DNA of 64,000 nucleotides from CAIWHR01 sp963809965. Lineage in GTDB: Bacteria; Pseudomonadota; Gammaproteobacteria; Burkholderiales; Casimicrobiaceae. The notes under the pieces were generated by a model, which saw only the letters and a list, made by a program, of their open reading frames with translations, had not been told where the DNA came from and searched no databases. The DNA lies in NCBI GenBank assembly GCA_963809965.1, contig CAWELU010000011.1, forward strand, positions 29,094 to 93,093. The letters are read 5' to 3'. Below are positions 8,385 through 21,759 of the stretch, in pieces; the stretch's first letter is position 1; each line of letters starts with the position of its first letter. A program made the position numbers and the translations under genes.

Positions 8385-9516
8385 TCAGCGTCCGCGCGCG
8401 GATGCCGCGCGCAACGACCCCGACGGATCGGCATCGCCCGACCGCACGTGCTTCACGGTCGAGCAGCGCCGCCTTGCGCGTCACGCCCCAACGATAGCCC
8501 GCGAGCGCGCCCCCCTTCGCGACGACGCGATGACACGGAATCGCGAGCGCGGCCGGATTGGTCGCGATGGCGCGTGCGACTGCACGAACCGCGCTGGGCG
8601 CCCCGATCGCCGCCGCAACTTCGCCGTACGTTGTGCGTGCGCCCGGAGCGATGCTCCGAAGCTCCTGCCACACGCGGTGCTGGAAGGCGGTGCCGCGGAC
8701 GTCGAGCGGGAGCGCAAGGCCTCCCGCCGGATGGTCGAGATAGGCGAGCACGTTCGCGACGTGGGCCGCAAGATCCGCATCGGTGTCCACTCTCCGCGCG
8801 GCCGCGAATCGCGCTCGCAGATCGCGTTCCAGTGTCGCGCGCGAATCGCCGAGCTCGACGGCGCAGACACCGCGCTCGGTTGCGGCAACGAGAAGCCAGC
8901 CCAGCTGTGTTCGCGCCATTGCATAGCGGATTGCCTGCGCGTCGCCACGACGGCGAAAGGCGCCGGGGGCCATCCCGAGCGCCTCGCCCTTGCGCTCGTA
9001 GACGCGCGACGGCGAAGTGAAGCCGGCGTCCGCGATCGCGGACGTGACGTTGCTGCCCGTCGCGAGCCCGTCACGGAGCGCACGAAACCGGTGTGCCTCG
9101 GCGTACGCCCGCGGCGTGATTCCGACCATGCGCTTGAACGCCCGGTGGAAATGCGCGGGACTGTATCCCGCGGCGCGCGCGAGCTCGTCGAGGCGCGGCG
9201 TCCCGCGGTCCATCGCGTCGCCAAGGCGGCGACAGGCATCGGCCACCGCCGCGGCGAGTGGACCTTCGTTGCGAGCACGACGCGGGTGGCAACGCCGACA
9301 GGCGCGAAATCCCGCTTGTTCGGCTTCATCGCACGTCGCGAAAAAGCGGACGTTGGCGCGCTTGGCGCGGCGCGACGGACATGATGGCCGGCAATAGACG
9401 CCGGTGGTGCGCACGGCAAATACAAACGCGCCGTCGGCTGCCGCGGCGCGCTCGCCCACCGCGCGCCAGCGTGCGTCAGCCGTCCGGTATCGCGCAGTCG
9501 CTTTGGCAGTCGTCAT
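8385..9516 (-). CDS. ada: Ada: methylated-DNA repair protein and transcription regulator (frameshift near 3' end)
   Basis: Three modules are visible. The N-terminal zinc/methyl-acceptor domain has 'YCRPSCPSR' and 'RACRRC' (about residues 42-75). An AraC-type helix-turn-helix follows ('LDELARAAGYSPAHFHRAFKRMVG'), then the alkyltransferase domain with 'RAIATNPAALAIPCHRVV', holding the catalytic cysteine. Ada accepts methyl groups from phosphotriesters and O6-methylguanine and activates its own regulon. The frame stays open far beyond the normal end. A +1 shift near 8455, after 'RKAALLDRE', gives a stop at 8385 and about 376 residues. The exact C-terminus is therefore uncertain; the three domains are not affected. 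Confidence 0.9.
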
Positions 9517-9607
9517 GGCCGGACTGTAATGGCCTTCTGACCCATGCCGCAATCCGGTTCTTGCGGTCGAATTCTTCGGAGCGCGCTCGACCGGATGCTG
9601 GCCGAGC

Positions 9608-10321
9608 CTAAAGCGCCGGCGGCTTGCGGTTTGCCTCGCCGTGATCGACCTTGCGACGCGACCAGCGCTCCAGCAGCTCCGCAGCGCGGCGCTGTCCGCC
9701 CAACCCGAATGCGAGCGCGAAGGCGAGCGCCAATCCGAGGGCGGCCGCGCCGATGAGAATCAGGAACGTCTGCCGGATGATGTCGCCGAGCCCGAGTTGG
9801 TCGAGGGCGATGAGGACGACGAAGACGAGGATCGCGTAGAACGCAAGGCGGCCGAGCACGGCCGCGTCGCCGATGCCGACGTTGCGGCAATAGGTCGTCA
9901 CCGCGATGCCGATGAAGCGGGCGAAGTATGCGCCGAAGGCGATGATCAGCACCGCCACCATCACTCTCGGCACGAAGAGGATGATCTGGCCGAGAAGGTC
10001 GGTAACGTTCGCAAGGCCCATGCTGTTGAACGCGATCATCAGCGCCGCAAGGATCACGAGCCAGTAGGCCAGCAACCCTAGGATGCCAGTGGCGTCGAGC
10101 TCGCCGCCGCCCTGCTGCAGGAACTTGTCGACGCCCGCGCGCTCGGTGACGACGTTGAAGTTGATCGCGCGCAGCATCTTCACGATCGCGAAGCGTACGG
10201 CCTTCGCAAGCAGCCACCCGGCGATCAGGATGGCCAGCGCGAGCAGCACGCGGGGCAGGAATTCGCCGATCTGGTGCAGCGACGTGCGAATCGGCTCGAT
10301 CAGCATTTCCATGGTTTCCAT
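9608..10321 (-). CDS. Small mechanosensitive-channel-like membrane protein (TM_helix family)
   Basis: This 237-residue protein has an amphipathic N-terminus and four to five hydrophobic helices. It contains two TM_helix-type repeats: 'FLPRVLLALAILIAGWLLAK...LRAINFN' and 'LGQIILFVPRVMVAVLIIAFG...YARFIGIAV'-like segments. These repeats occur in MscS-related proteins of the YkuT/CmpX type. The protein lacks the beta and C-terminal domains of full MscS. It is 67 bases downstream of treS on the same strand, so it may be co-expressed with trehalose metabolism as an osmotic-stress function; that link is an inference. Confidence 0.72.
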   Translation of the reverse strand: METMEMLIEPIRTSLHQIGEFLPRVLLALAILIAGWLLAKAVRFAIVKMLRAINFNVVTERAGVDKFLQQGGGELDATGILGLLAYWLVILAALMIAFNSMGLANVTDLLGQIILFVPRVMVAVLIIAFGAYFARFIGIAVTTYCRNVGIGDAAVLGRLAFYAILVFVVLIALDQLGLGDIIRQTFLILIGAAALGLALAFALAFGLGGQRRAAELLERWSRRKVDHGEANRKPPAL

Positions 10322-10388
10322 CGTTTCCTCCAGTGGGTTCCCTACCGTCCGCCGCGTGCAGCCCCCAGCCTCCTCGCCCAGCCCACGG

Positions 10389-13300
10389 TCAACCCGTGGT
10401 TGCCAGGATGCCGGCGAGACCGCGCAAGGGAATGCGGATCCAATCCGGACGGTGATCGATCTCGTACGCGAGTTCGTAGAGCGCCTTTTCCAGCAGGAAC
10501 AGCTCGAGCAGTCCGCTCACCTCGGCGCGAGGCGAGGCGAGCCCGGCATCGCGCGCGATGGATTCGTATCCCTCGAGAAACCTGCGACGGGACGCGATCA
10601 GCCAGTCGCGCGCGGCGCGTTCGCGCGCGGCATGGGCCTCGGACCGGTCGCCATCCGCGCGATCCAGCGCAACACCCATCGCGTAGTCGAACGAGCGCAG
10701 CATTCCGGCGACGTCCTTCAACGGCGATTGCTTCTCGCGCCGCTCCGCGAGCGTGCGCGTCGGCTCGCCCTCGAAGTCCACGATGACGAAGTCGTTCTGC
10801 ACGAGCAGCACCTGCCCGAGGTGAAAGTCCCCGTGCAGGCGCGTCTTGACCGCCGTGGGGCGATCAGCGGCGTGCCTGTCGATCCGTGCGAGCAGAGCGT
10901 CGCGGCGCGCAAGCAGTAGCTCGACTTCGGAATGCGGCCTGCTCCGGCAGATCGTTGCGCCGGCGTGCCAGACGGTCAAGCGCAACCTCGGCGGCATGGT
11001 GCACACGCTTTGTCCACGCGGCGACGTCCGCCGGCGTGATCGCTTCGGGCTCGAAAGCAGCGTCACCCGACTTCCGTGCGAACGCCGCATGCAGCTCGGC
11101 GGTGCGCACGCCAAGCGTGCTCACGAGCGCGAGATAGCCGCCGTGCGCATCCGCCACTGCGGGTTCCTGCTGCGCGGGTAGCTGGTCGAAGAAACGGTCG
11201 AGGTGATTGAGCGTGTAGTCCCAGCCATCGCCCTGGTTGTCGACGTACCCTTGCAGGAGCGCAAGGGTTGTCGCCCGGCCGTCGTTGAGCACGTACTCGA
11301 TGGTGCCGGCGACCGGGACGCTGTTCGGGAAATGCGCGACCTCGGTCAGGTAGCGGCCGATCTCGGCTTCAGGATTGATCCCGGCTTGCAGGCGCCGGTA
11401 GGCCTTGAGGAAGACCCGCTCGCCGACCGTGATGATCGTGTTGCTGGTCTGCCCGCCAGGGCTCCCGACTGGCAACGCTTCCCAATCCCCATCGACGACC
11501 CGGCCAAATTCGCCCGTCGGCACGAAGCGCAGCGTGCCGTGTATGGACGTGCGCTCCGCGTTGGCGCCGATCGCCGCGATCAGCGACCGGCAGAACGCCT
11601 CGTCGCCGAAAGCGTCGGCCAGAACGCCGACCCGGGACTGCTGCCGGACCTTGGCGATCGTGACCGGCGCGAGCGCTCGCATCTGGTCTTCGGACCCGTC
11701 CTCCCAGACGAGCGAGAGCGGCAGCAGATAGGTCTGCCGTTCGCCGCTCTCGCGCTCGGCGTCGACGATCGTCACGAGCCAGCTTCTATCCCCCTGCTCC
11801 CACTCGACATGATCGGCGAGGGCGACGCGCCGCAGCGTTTCGCCCTTCGTCGCGTACCACCTCCTGCCGGCGACGAACGACGGGAGCATCTCGCGCTCGA
11901 GCTGTCCGCGCACCTTGTCCGCCATCGCGATGCGCCAGGGGACGACGCGGTCGCGGAACAGGCTCGCCCAGCCGTCGAACAGCACCAGCACCGGCAGCTC
12001 GTCGCGGGCGAGGCGCTCCTCGTGCCAGGCGGGCACTTCCTCGCCGGCGGCGAGCCGGAACCAGAGGAAGCCGTGGCCGCCGAGCGTGAGCAGATAGGGC
12101 AGATCGCCGATCGGCGGAAACGGCGTGCGCCCCATCATTTCCACCGGCACGCGGCCCTTGAAGCGCGCGAGGTCGAGCTCGACCGGCTGCGCCGAACGGG
12201 CGAGATTGGCGACACACAGGATGATCTCGTCGCCGTGCTCGCGCAGATAGGCGAGGATCTTGCGGTTGCCGGGCTTGAGGAACGTCAGCGTGCCGCGGCC
12301 GAACGCATTGCTCGCCGCGCGCACCGCCAGCATCCGTCGGGTCCAGTTGAGCAGCGAGAACGGTTCGCGGAGCTGAGCTTCGACGTTGACGGCCTCATAT
12401 CCGTAGATGGCGTCCATCACCGGCGGCAGGTAGAGCCGCTGCGGATCGGCGCGCGAAAACCCGGCATTGCGCTCCGGGCGCCACTGCATCGGCGTGCGCA
12501 CGCCGTCCCGGTCGCCGAGATAGATGTTGTCGCCCATGCCGATCTCGTCACCGTAGTAGAGAATCGGCGAGCCGGGCATGGACAGGAGCAGGCTGTTCAT
12601 CAGCTTGATCCGGCCCATGTCGTTTTCCATCAGCGGCGCAAGGCGCCGGCGAATGCCCAGATTGATCCGCGTACGCGGGTCTGCCGCATACATCTGGTAC
12701 ATGTAATCGCGCTCCCGGTTCGTGACCATTTCGAGTGTCAGCTCGTCGTGGTTGCGAAGGAAGATCGCCCATTGGCAGTTTTCCGGGATGTCCGGTGTCT
12801 GCTGCATGATCTCGCTGATCGGGTGGCGATCCTCCTGGGCGATGGCCATGTACATCCGCGGCATCAGCGGGAAGTGATAGGCCATGTGGCACTCGTCGCC
12901 GTCACCGAAATAGACGCGCACGTCCTCCGGCCACTGGTTCGCTTCCGCCAGCAGGGCGCGATTGGGGTAGTGCGCGTCGACCAGCGCGCGCAGCTCCTTC
13001 AGCACCGCATGGGTCTCGGGAAGATTCTCGTTGTTGGTCCCCTCCCGCTCGCACAGGTATGGAATCGCATCGAGGCGGAAGCCGTCCACACCCATGTCGA
13101 GCCAATAGCGCATCACGCGGAAGATCGCCTTGCGCACCTGCGGGTTGTCGAAATTGAGGTCGGGCTGGTGGCTGAAGAAGCGGTGCCAGTAGTAGGCCTT
13201 GGCGACGTCGTCCCAGGCCCAGTTCGATTTCTCGGTGTCGGTGAAGATGATGCGGGTGCCCGCGTACTTGCCCGGATCGTCGCTCCAGACGTAGTAGTTC

Positions 13301-13725
13301 CGCTTCGGCGAGCCCTTGGGCGCGCGCCGCGCCGCCTGGAACCATGGGTGCTGGTCGGAGGTGTGGTTGACGATGAGCTCGGTGATCACGCGCAGCCCGC
13401 GGCGGTGCGCTTCGCGCACGAACTGCTGGAAATCGACCCGCGTGCCATACGACGGATGCACGTTCCGGTAGTCCGCGACGTCGTAGCCGTCGTCGCGCAG
13501 CGGCGAAGGATAGAACGGCAGCAGCCAGATCGTGTTGACGCCGAGTTCCCGGATGTAATCGAGTTTTTCGGTGAGCCCCCGGAAATCGCCGATCCCGTCG
13601 TCGTTCGAGTCGTAGAAGGCCTTGATGTGGAGCTGGTAGACCACGGCGTCCTTGTACCAGCGAGAGTCGGTGCCGCTGACGGCCGCGATGGGGGCGCCCG
13701 CTGCCGTTGTCGGTGTCCCGGCCAT
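10389..13725 (-). CDS. treS: Trehalose synthase-maltokinase fusion (TreS-Mak), frameshifted
   Basis: The N-terminal half is a GH13 maltose alpha-D-glucosyltransferase. It has 'WYKDAVVYQLHIKAFYDSND', 'DGFRLDAIPYL' with the nucleophile aspartate, 'LLAEANQWPEDV' and 'FLRNHDELTLE'. From about residue 560 it continues into a maltokinase with 'TRLHGDFHLGQVLL' and 'FVIVDFEGEP'. The enzyme interconverts trehalose and maltose and phosphorylates maltose to maltose-1-phosphate, the GlgE donor. One frame change near 10930 joins 'LPEQAAFRS' to 'EVELLLARRDAL'; corrected length is 1111 residues, typical of this fusion. It starts 10 bases after the glgE stop. Confidence 0.93.
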
Positions 13726-13735
13726 CCCTTTTCCT

Positions 13736-15761
13736 TCAGAGGAAGTAGTCGAAGTCGCGCTCGGTGCGTATGCGCCGACGCACCCGGAAGACGTGCGCGG
13801 GCGAGCGCGACGGGTCGAGCTGCAACGAAATTGCGCGCGCCGCTCCACAGGAAGCGCGCGCCGGTCAGCACGTCGTGGGCCTGGAACGGCCGCGTCACGT
13901 CGACGCCCAGCGCGTCGAGATCGAGCGTCACCCACCCCGACTGCACGTGATGAGGATCGAGATTGACCACGACCAGGACAGCGTTCTCGCCCGCGGGATC
14001 GATCTTCGCGTAGCAGATCATCTCGTCGTTGTCGATCGGAAAGAAGACGAGGCCGCGGTCCTGCTGCAGCGCCGGATTGTCGCGTCGCGCCGCGTTGACT
14101 CGGCCGATGAACTCGGCAAGGCTGTCGTCCCGCGCGAGGTTCCAATGGCGCAGCTGGTATTTCTCCGAATCGAGGTATTCCTCGGACCCGGGCTCGCGCG
14201 GCAGATGCTCGAGATGCTCGAAGGCCGGCCCGTAGATGCCGTAGTTGGCCGACAACGTGGCTGCGAGCACGAGGCGCGCCATGAAGGCGGCACGCCCGCC
14301 GAACTGCAGGTACTCGGGCAGGATGTCCGGCGTGTTCGGCCAGCAGTTGGGCCGGAAGTACTCGCGTCCGGGACCTTGGGTGAGCTCGGTGAAATACTCG
14401 GTCAGCTCGCGCTTCGTGTTGCGCCAGGCGAAGTAAGTGTACGACTGGGTGAAACCGAGCTTCGCGAGCCGATGCATCACCTTCGGCCGCGTGAACGCCT
14501 CCGCGAGAAAGATCACGTCCGGGTGCTCACGCTTGACGCGCTCGATCAACCATTCCCAGAACGGAAAGGGCTTGGTGTGCGGATTGTCGACGCGAAAGAT
14601 GCGCACGCCCTCGTCGAGCCAGAAGCCGAATATGTCGGCAAGCTCCTGCCAGAGCTCGGCCCACTGCGGCGACTCGAAGTCGAACGGAAAGATGTCCTGA
14701 TATTTCTTGGGAGGGTTCTCCGCATACTGCACGGTGCCGTCGGGCCGCCAGCGGAACCACTGCGGATGCTCGCTCACGTAGGGGTGGTCGGGCGCGCACT
14801 GGAACGCGACGTCGACCGCCAGCTCGAGCCCGAGCTCGCGGGCACGAGCGACGAGCCGCCGGAAGTCCTCGAGCGTGCCCAGTTCCGGGTGCAGGGCCTT
14901 GTGGCCGCCTTCGGCGGCGCCGATGGCCCACGGACTGCCGACATCCTCGGGCTTCACCTCGAGCGCGTTGTTGCGGCCTTTGCGCCGCTCGCGGCCGATC
15001 GGGTGGATCGGCGGGAGGTAGAGCACGTCGAAGCCCATCTTCGCGACGTACTCGAGCCGTGCCTCGCAATCGCGCAGCGTGCCGTGCGCTCCGGGCTCGG
15101 CACTGCAGGAGCGCGGGAACATCTCGTACCACGCCCCGAATCGCGCCCGCGCGCGGTCGACGACGAGCGGAAACTCGGTCGGGTGCGTCGTCGCGAGGCT
15201 GCGGTCCGGGTAGCGCATGGCGATGGTGGCGAGCCCTTCGTCCATCGCCGCGGTGCGCAGCGCAGCAAGCTCCACGGTGTCGCGCAGGCGCTGTCCCCAT
15301 GCGGCAAGGTACTGGCGATCCTCGCCGGTCGCGCGCGCGGCCGTCGCATCGATCAGCGCGGCGCCCACCTTTGCCGCGACACGGATGTCCTCGGGGTCCG
15401 TACGCCGCGGGAAATCGTGCCGCCACGAAAGGAAATGGTCGACCCACGCAGTCACCGTGTAGCGGTAGCGGCCGGGTGCGGCGACGGTGAATACACCGCG
15501 CCAGCGGTCGTTGCCGAGCGCGACCATCGGCGCTTCGTGCCACTCGGCCTCGTCGTCGCGCCGCCAGCGCAGGCGACAGGCCAGCGTGTCGTGGCCGTCG
15601 GCAAAGCAGTCGGCCTCGACCTCGATCGCGTCGCCGACGACGCGCTTGATCGCAAAGCGCCCATCGTCGACGGCCGGCGCAATGCCTTCGATGACGGCGC
15701 GCGCGCGACCGTCGAGCGCGGCGTCCGTCGTTGCCGTCAGCGGCGATTTCCCGGTCGGCAT
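13736..15761 (-). CDS. glgE: GlgE: alpha-1,4-glucan:maltose-1-phosphate maltosyltransferase (frameshift near 3' end)
   Basis: This GH13_3 enzyme adds maltose units from maltose-1-phosphate to growing alpha-1,4-glucan. It has an N-terminal beta domain (about 1-110), a catalytic barrel with 'MGFDVLYLPPIHPIGR', 'RIFRVDNPHTKPFPFWEW' (nucleophile region), 'VIFLAEAFTRPKVM', and a beta C-terminal domain. Near 13850 one extra T shifts the frame. Removing it changes 'RNFVAARPVALAR' into 'RNFVQLDPSRSPAHVFRVRR' and ends the protein at 13736 with 'DFDYFL', giving 674 residues, the usual length. The ATG lies 4 bases past the glgB stop. The product feeds GlgB branching. Confidence 0.93.
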
Positions 15762-15765
15762 CGCT

Positions 15766-17633
<1,868 letters not shown>

Positions 17634-17872
17634 GGCCTTCTCCCTTCACGTCAGGTTTGGTGCGAGGCGGCACAAGGGTAGCGCATTCCGCGGGGCCGGG
17701 GCCTGCCGCATCCGCCGAAGGGTGATATGCGCGTTCCCTGCCCTCGACGTGGGCTGCTCGCCGGTTGACCGACACGCCGGCAAGATAGTTCCATTCGCCT
17801 CCGCGCGGCAAGACGCAGCCGACCTACCCTCCGGTCGTGAGAAGTCGATCACCCACGCTTTCCAACGTGAAG

Positions 17873-19087
17873 CTATGGCACGCTGCTCTTGAGTCGCGCC
17901 GCCGGGAACAATCGCGCGCGAGACTTCAGAAGATGGTCCGCGAGCAGGAAGCTCGCGGCGTTCCACGATTGCCCCGTCATGCCCTGCGGGACATGCGTGC
18001 GTCCGTGCAGCCATTCCGCGAACGCCCAGTCCGACAGCGCATTCGCCTGCGCAACCTTGCCGAGTTCGGCCTCTGCTTCCACCCGCAGACCGGCCTGCGC
18101 GAGGGCGATGACCCAGAACGCTCCGACGAACGGCCAGATTCCCCCATTGTGGTACTGCCAGGCGAAATTCTGCCGGTGTCGCGACATGTATGGCCGCCAG
18201 AACACGCTCTCCTCCAGAATCGGCGCGCAAACGACCCGGACCGGGTATGGATCGTTGGCGCGCGCGCGGATGACCGCGTGGACAATGCGATGGATGGCAG
18301 CCTCGTCGGCGAGACCGGCAAGGATCGCCAGAATGTTCCCGAACACGTCGCCTTCGTCGCCGCAGAACGAGAAATTGACGAAACTGAAATACAGGTCGCG
18401 CTGCCGCGCTCGGTGCCGCGCATAGTGGACGAGCAGCCGCGCGCGCCGGTACTCGGAGGGCGTCCCCGCGAACGGGTGAAACAACTGGTTGAAATTGCGG
18501 TGCGTCTCGGCGGCGCCGTGCAGACGGTATAGACGCTTGACGACGTACCACAGCGCGTTCGTGTAGAGCACGAAGCCAGACCGCGGCATGATGTCCGCCC
18601 AGTCGCTCGCTTCGTTCTGCTGCAGCAGATAGAAGCGCTGGTGCTCCTGGCACGACAGCCAGACGATCGCGCGGTCGACGTTGCGCGAGAGCTGTTGCGC
18701 AAGCCGTCCGTGCGGCTGGTAGCGATCCAGCAGGGCGATCGCGATCAGCCACCAGAGCGTCGCGTCTATGCAGCCGAGGTACCAGAAGTCGGCCTCGTCG
18801 CCTTCGGTGTCGACGAACTTGGGGATCTGGCCGTTGCGCGCCTGGTGCCGACCGAGCGTCACGATGCCGGTTGCGGCCTCGCGCTGGAGCATTGCGTCTG
18901 GAGCGACGGCCATGCCCAACGCGCAGACTGCCGCGTCGCGGCCGAAGATCGCCGCGTAGCCTCGTGCGCGAGCGGCCGGGAGCGGCGTCGCGGCGAGAAT
19001 CCCCGCCGGGCAAACGTTTCGCTTCAGCAACGCCACCGCTCGGTTTCGGCACTCGGTGACGAGTTGCGGACTCGCGTGCTGCGACAT
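17873..19087 (-). CDS. Alpha/alpha-toroid glycoside hydrolase (GH100/amylo-1,6-glucosidase-like)
   Basis: This protein of about 404 residues (ATG at 19087) resembles (alpha/alpha)6-barrel glycosidases. Recognisable blocks are 'YAAIFGRDAAVCALGM', 'GRHQARNGQIPKFVDTEGDE', 'FWYLGCIDATLWWLIAIAL', 'SDWADIMPRSGFVLYTNALW' and 'WQYHNGGIWPFVGAFWV'. These fit neutral invertase-like GH100 proteins or the C-terminal domain of glycogen debranching enzymes; I cannot choose between them. There is no signal peptide, so it should be cytoplasmic. It lies upstream of glgB on the same strand with a 239-base gap. A role in trimming glucan, sucrose or a related glucoside fits the neighbourhood but is an inference. 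Confidence 0.65.
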   Translation of the reverse strand: MSQHASPQLVTECRNRAVALLKRNVCPAGILAATPLPAARARGYAAIFGRDAAVCALGMAVAPDAMLQREAATGIVTLGRHQARNGQIPKFVDTEGDEADFWYLGCIDATLWWLIAIALLDRYQPHGRLAQQLSRNVDRAIVWLSCQEHQRFYLLQQNEASDWADIMPRSGFVLYTNALWYVVKRLYRLHGAAETHRNFNQLFHPFAGTPSEYRRARLLVHYARHRARQRDLYFSFVNFSFCGDEGDVFGNILAILAGLADEAAIHRIVHAVIRARANDPYPVRVVCAPILEESVFWRPYMSRHRQNFAWQYHNGGIWPFVGAFWVIALAQAGLRVEAEAELGKVAQANALSDWAFAEWLHGRTHVPQGMTGQSWNAASFLLADHLLKSRARLFPAARLKSSVP

Positions 19088-19095
19088 GCGTGTTG

Positions 19096-19233
19096 TCACT
19101 TGGGCAGGGATGGCGCGTCGTGCGGGCCAGGCTCGGCCACGACAAGGTCGCGGACGTTCAGCGCCTCGAGCGTGCCTGGAACCCAGATCGCGCAGTCGAT
19201 GAGATCCGGCCAGTGGTCCTGTTCTCGCGGCAT
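19096..19233 (-). CDS. Possible 45-residue ORF before the glycosidase
   Basis: In the otherwise empty 19088-19532 gap, a minus-strand frame reads 'MPREQDHWPDLIDCAIW', 'VPGTLEALNVRDLVVAEPGP' and ends 9 bases before the glycosidase start. Its composition is protein-like, rich in hydrophobic and acidic residues, unlike the arginine-rich shadow frames around it. It may be a small gene, or the surviving end of a larger one whose upstream part is disrupted by a TAG about 50 bases further up. I do not recognise it. The rest of the gap holds nothing I can identify apart from the otsA upstream region. Confidence 0.3.
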   Translation of the reverse strand: MPREQDHWPDLIDCAIWVPGTLEALNVRDLVVAEPGPHDAPSLPK

Positions 19234-19532
19234 GGCATCGCGCCCTGGACCATTCGGCCCCGGGGCGGTGCCTACTTTCTACCGCAAGAGCGCGACACCC
19301 GTCAAAAGGCGGCCTGCTCGCGGGTGCCGCGGACCACTGTGCGCCATGGCCGATCCACGCGGCTCCCGAATTTTGCGCGAACCCCTCGCGACGCAGTAAC
19401 AACGTCTATTCGGATCGGCACTCTGGGCCGAATCCGGCGACGTGCCGGTTTGTCTTCCGAACGAGCGCACGTCAGCCCGCACGCAAAGCACGATTACGCT
19501 CTTCGCATGCCCATTCGGGTATCCTTTGACCC

Positions 19533-21759
19533 ATGCGGCTGTCATTGCGGTTCGTCATTCCGCTGCTCCTGGCGCTCGGCGCCTTCGCGTACGTCGCGGT
19601 CCCGCTCGCCGATTCGCTGATGTTGCGCTGGTTCGTGCGCGACCTCGACATGCGTTCGAGCCTGATCGCCGCCACCGTCCAGGAGCCGCTGTCGGACCTG
19701 ATCCTGGCCGGTTCGACGCCGCGGATCACGACCTATTTCAACCGGATGCTCCAGGACGAGCGGCTTTACGCGGTCGGGCTTTGTCTGGACGACAGCAAGG
19801 CGCCCATTGCGACAAGCCAGTTTCCCCAGGAAATCAGTTGCGCCACGCTCGGGAAGTACGCGGACGCCAGCGAGCATGTGCTGCATTCCGCCCGCGGCCT
19901 GCTGCATTTCGCGATTCGTGACGTGGACGCCGACGCGACGCCGGATGCCCGCCTCGTGCTCGTCCATGACATGAGCTTCGTGGAACGCCGCAGCGAGGAA
20001 ACCCGCCGGTACCTCTTCTACTTCTTCATCGCGCTCGGCGCGTGCATCGCGCTGATCACCGTCGTCATTGCGCAGCTCTCGTGGCGCGGCTGGGTGCACG
20101 GTCTGCGCGCTCTGCTTCGCGGCGAGGGCATTCTGCGACCCGCGCGGTGGGGAACGGCGCCCGAACTGCGGCCGATCGCCCGGGACCTGCGCGAGCTCAT
20201 CCGAGACCTCGAACGGCAATATCGCCCGCTCGATGGCAGCCAGCGCATCTGGGACCAGCAGGCGCTCCGGGCGACGTTGCGCAGCGAACTGCACGGCAAC
20301 GACGTGATCGCCGTGTCCAACCGGGAGCCGTATATTCACGTGCGCACGCCGGAGGGCATTCGCCTCCAGCACCCGGCCAGCGGCCTCGTCACCGCGCTCG
20401 AGCCGGTGATGCGCGCGTGCTCGGGAATCTGGATCGCCCATGGCAGCGGCAGCGCCGATCGCGAAACGGTCGACCGGAACGACCGCGTGGCGGTGCCACC
20501 CGACCACCCGCTCTACCAGGTTCGGCGGATCTGGCTCTCGGCCGACGAGGAGCGCGGCTATTACGGAGGCTTCGCCAACGAGGGGTTGTGGCCGCTGTGC
20601 CACATCGCGCACGTGCGTCCCACGTTTCGCTCGGAGGATTTCGAGCACTACCGGAACGTCAACGCGAAATTCGCCGACGCGGTCGTCGCGGAATCGAAGA
20701 CCAAGGATCCTGTGGTTCTCGTCCAGGACTACCATTTTGCCCTCCTGCCGCGGATGATCCGTGACCGCCTTCCCGAGGCGACCATCATCACCTTCTGGCA
20801 CATACCGTGGCCCAACCCCGAGGCGTTCGCGATCTGTCCGTGGCGCACCGAGCTGCTCGAAGGACTGCTCGGGCAGCAGCATTCTGGGTTTCCACACGCA
20901 GTTCCACTGCAACAACTTCCTCGACACCGTCGACCGCCTGCTGGAAGCGCGCGTCGACCGCGAATCGTTCACGATCTCGTTTCGCGGCCACTCCACCGCG
21001 GTCCATCGCTATCCGATTTCGATCGAATGGCCACCCGCGTCGCTCGCCGACGTCAAGAGCGTTCCGGACGCGCGGCGCGCGGTCCGCGAGCGCCTGGGCT
21101 TGCCGCTCGATCACCGGCTGGGCGTCGGGATCGACCGCCTCGACTACACCAAGGGGATCATCGAGCGGCTGAACGCAGTGGCGCGCCTGCTCGCGCTCGA
21201 GCCGCGCTGGATCGGCCGCTTCACGTTCGTGCAGATCGCGGCGCCCACACGCGCGACGATCGACGACTATCGCGATTACGCGGCCCGGGTTCGCACGCTC
21301 GCCGATGAGATCAATGCGCGTTACGTCCACGCGAAATTTCCGCCGATCGTCCTGCTCGCCGAGCACCACGAGCCCGACGCCGTCTACGAGTACCTGCGTG
21401 CGGCGGACGTGTGCCTCGTGACCAGCCTGCACGACGGGATGAATCTCGTCGCCAAGGAATTCGTCGCGGCGCGCGACGACGAGCAGGGGGTCCTGATCCT
21501 CTCGCAGTTCGCCGGGGCGTCGCGCGAATTGCCCGAGGCGCTCGTCGTCAATCCGTACGACGCGGACCAATGCGCGGCGGCGCTCCAGCTCGGCCTGACA
21601 ATGCCGGCGGCCGAGCAGCGCGACCGCATGCGCATCATGCGTGGCGTCGTCCGCGAGTTCAACATCTATCGCTGGGCCGGGAGGATGCTGCTCGACGCCG
21701 CGGTCATGCGGCAGCGCGGACGTTTCCGCGTGGCCGATGGCGCGTCCAGCCATGGCTGA
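19533..21759 (+). CDS. otsA: Trehalose-6-phosphate synthase with membrane-anchored N-terminus (frameshifted)
   Basis: Residues 1-250 are not part of normal OtsA. A membrane helix (about 3-25, 'LSLRFVIPLLLALGAFAYV') is followed by a periplasmic stretch of about 125 residues, a second helix (about 155-180, 'FYFFIALGACIALITVVIAQ') and a HAMP-like linker. The GT20 catalytic domain follows, with 'VIAVSNREPYIHVR', 'VVLVQDYHFALLPRMI', 'GVGIDRLDYTKGI' and 'DVCLVTSLHDGMNLVAKEF'. It makes trehalose-6-phosphate from UDP-glucose and glucose-6-phosphate. One frame change near 20875 joins 'EGLLG' to 'SSILGFHTQFHCNNF'; corrected length is about 741 residues. The stop overlaps the otsB start. Confidence 0.92.

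Noticed and set aside
11203..13950. Very long plus-strand open frame (about 900 codons) opposite treS
   Set aside because: It is antisense to a strongly conserved enzyme, is rich in Arg/His/Val/Glu as expected from the complement of GC-rich codons, and has no domain or ribosome site. Similar frames opposite glgE (13764-15779), hypF (48164-49603) and glgB were rejected for the same reason.
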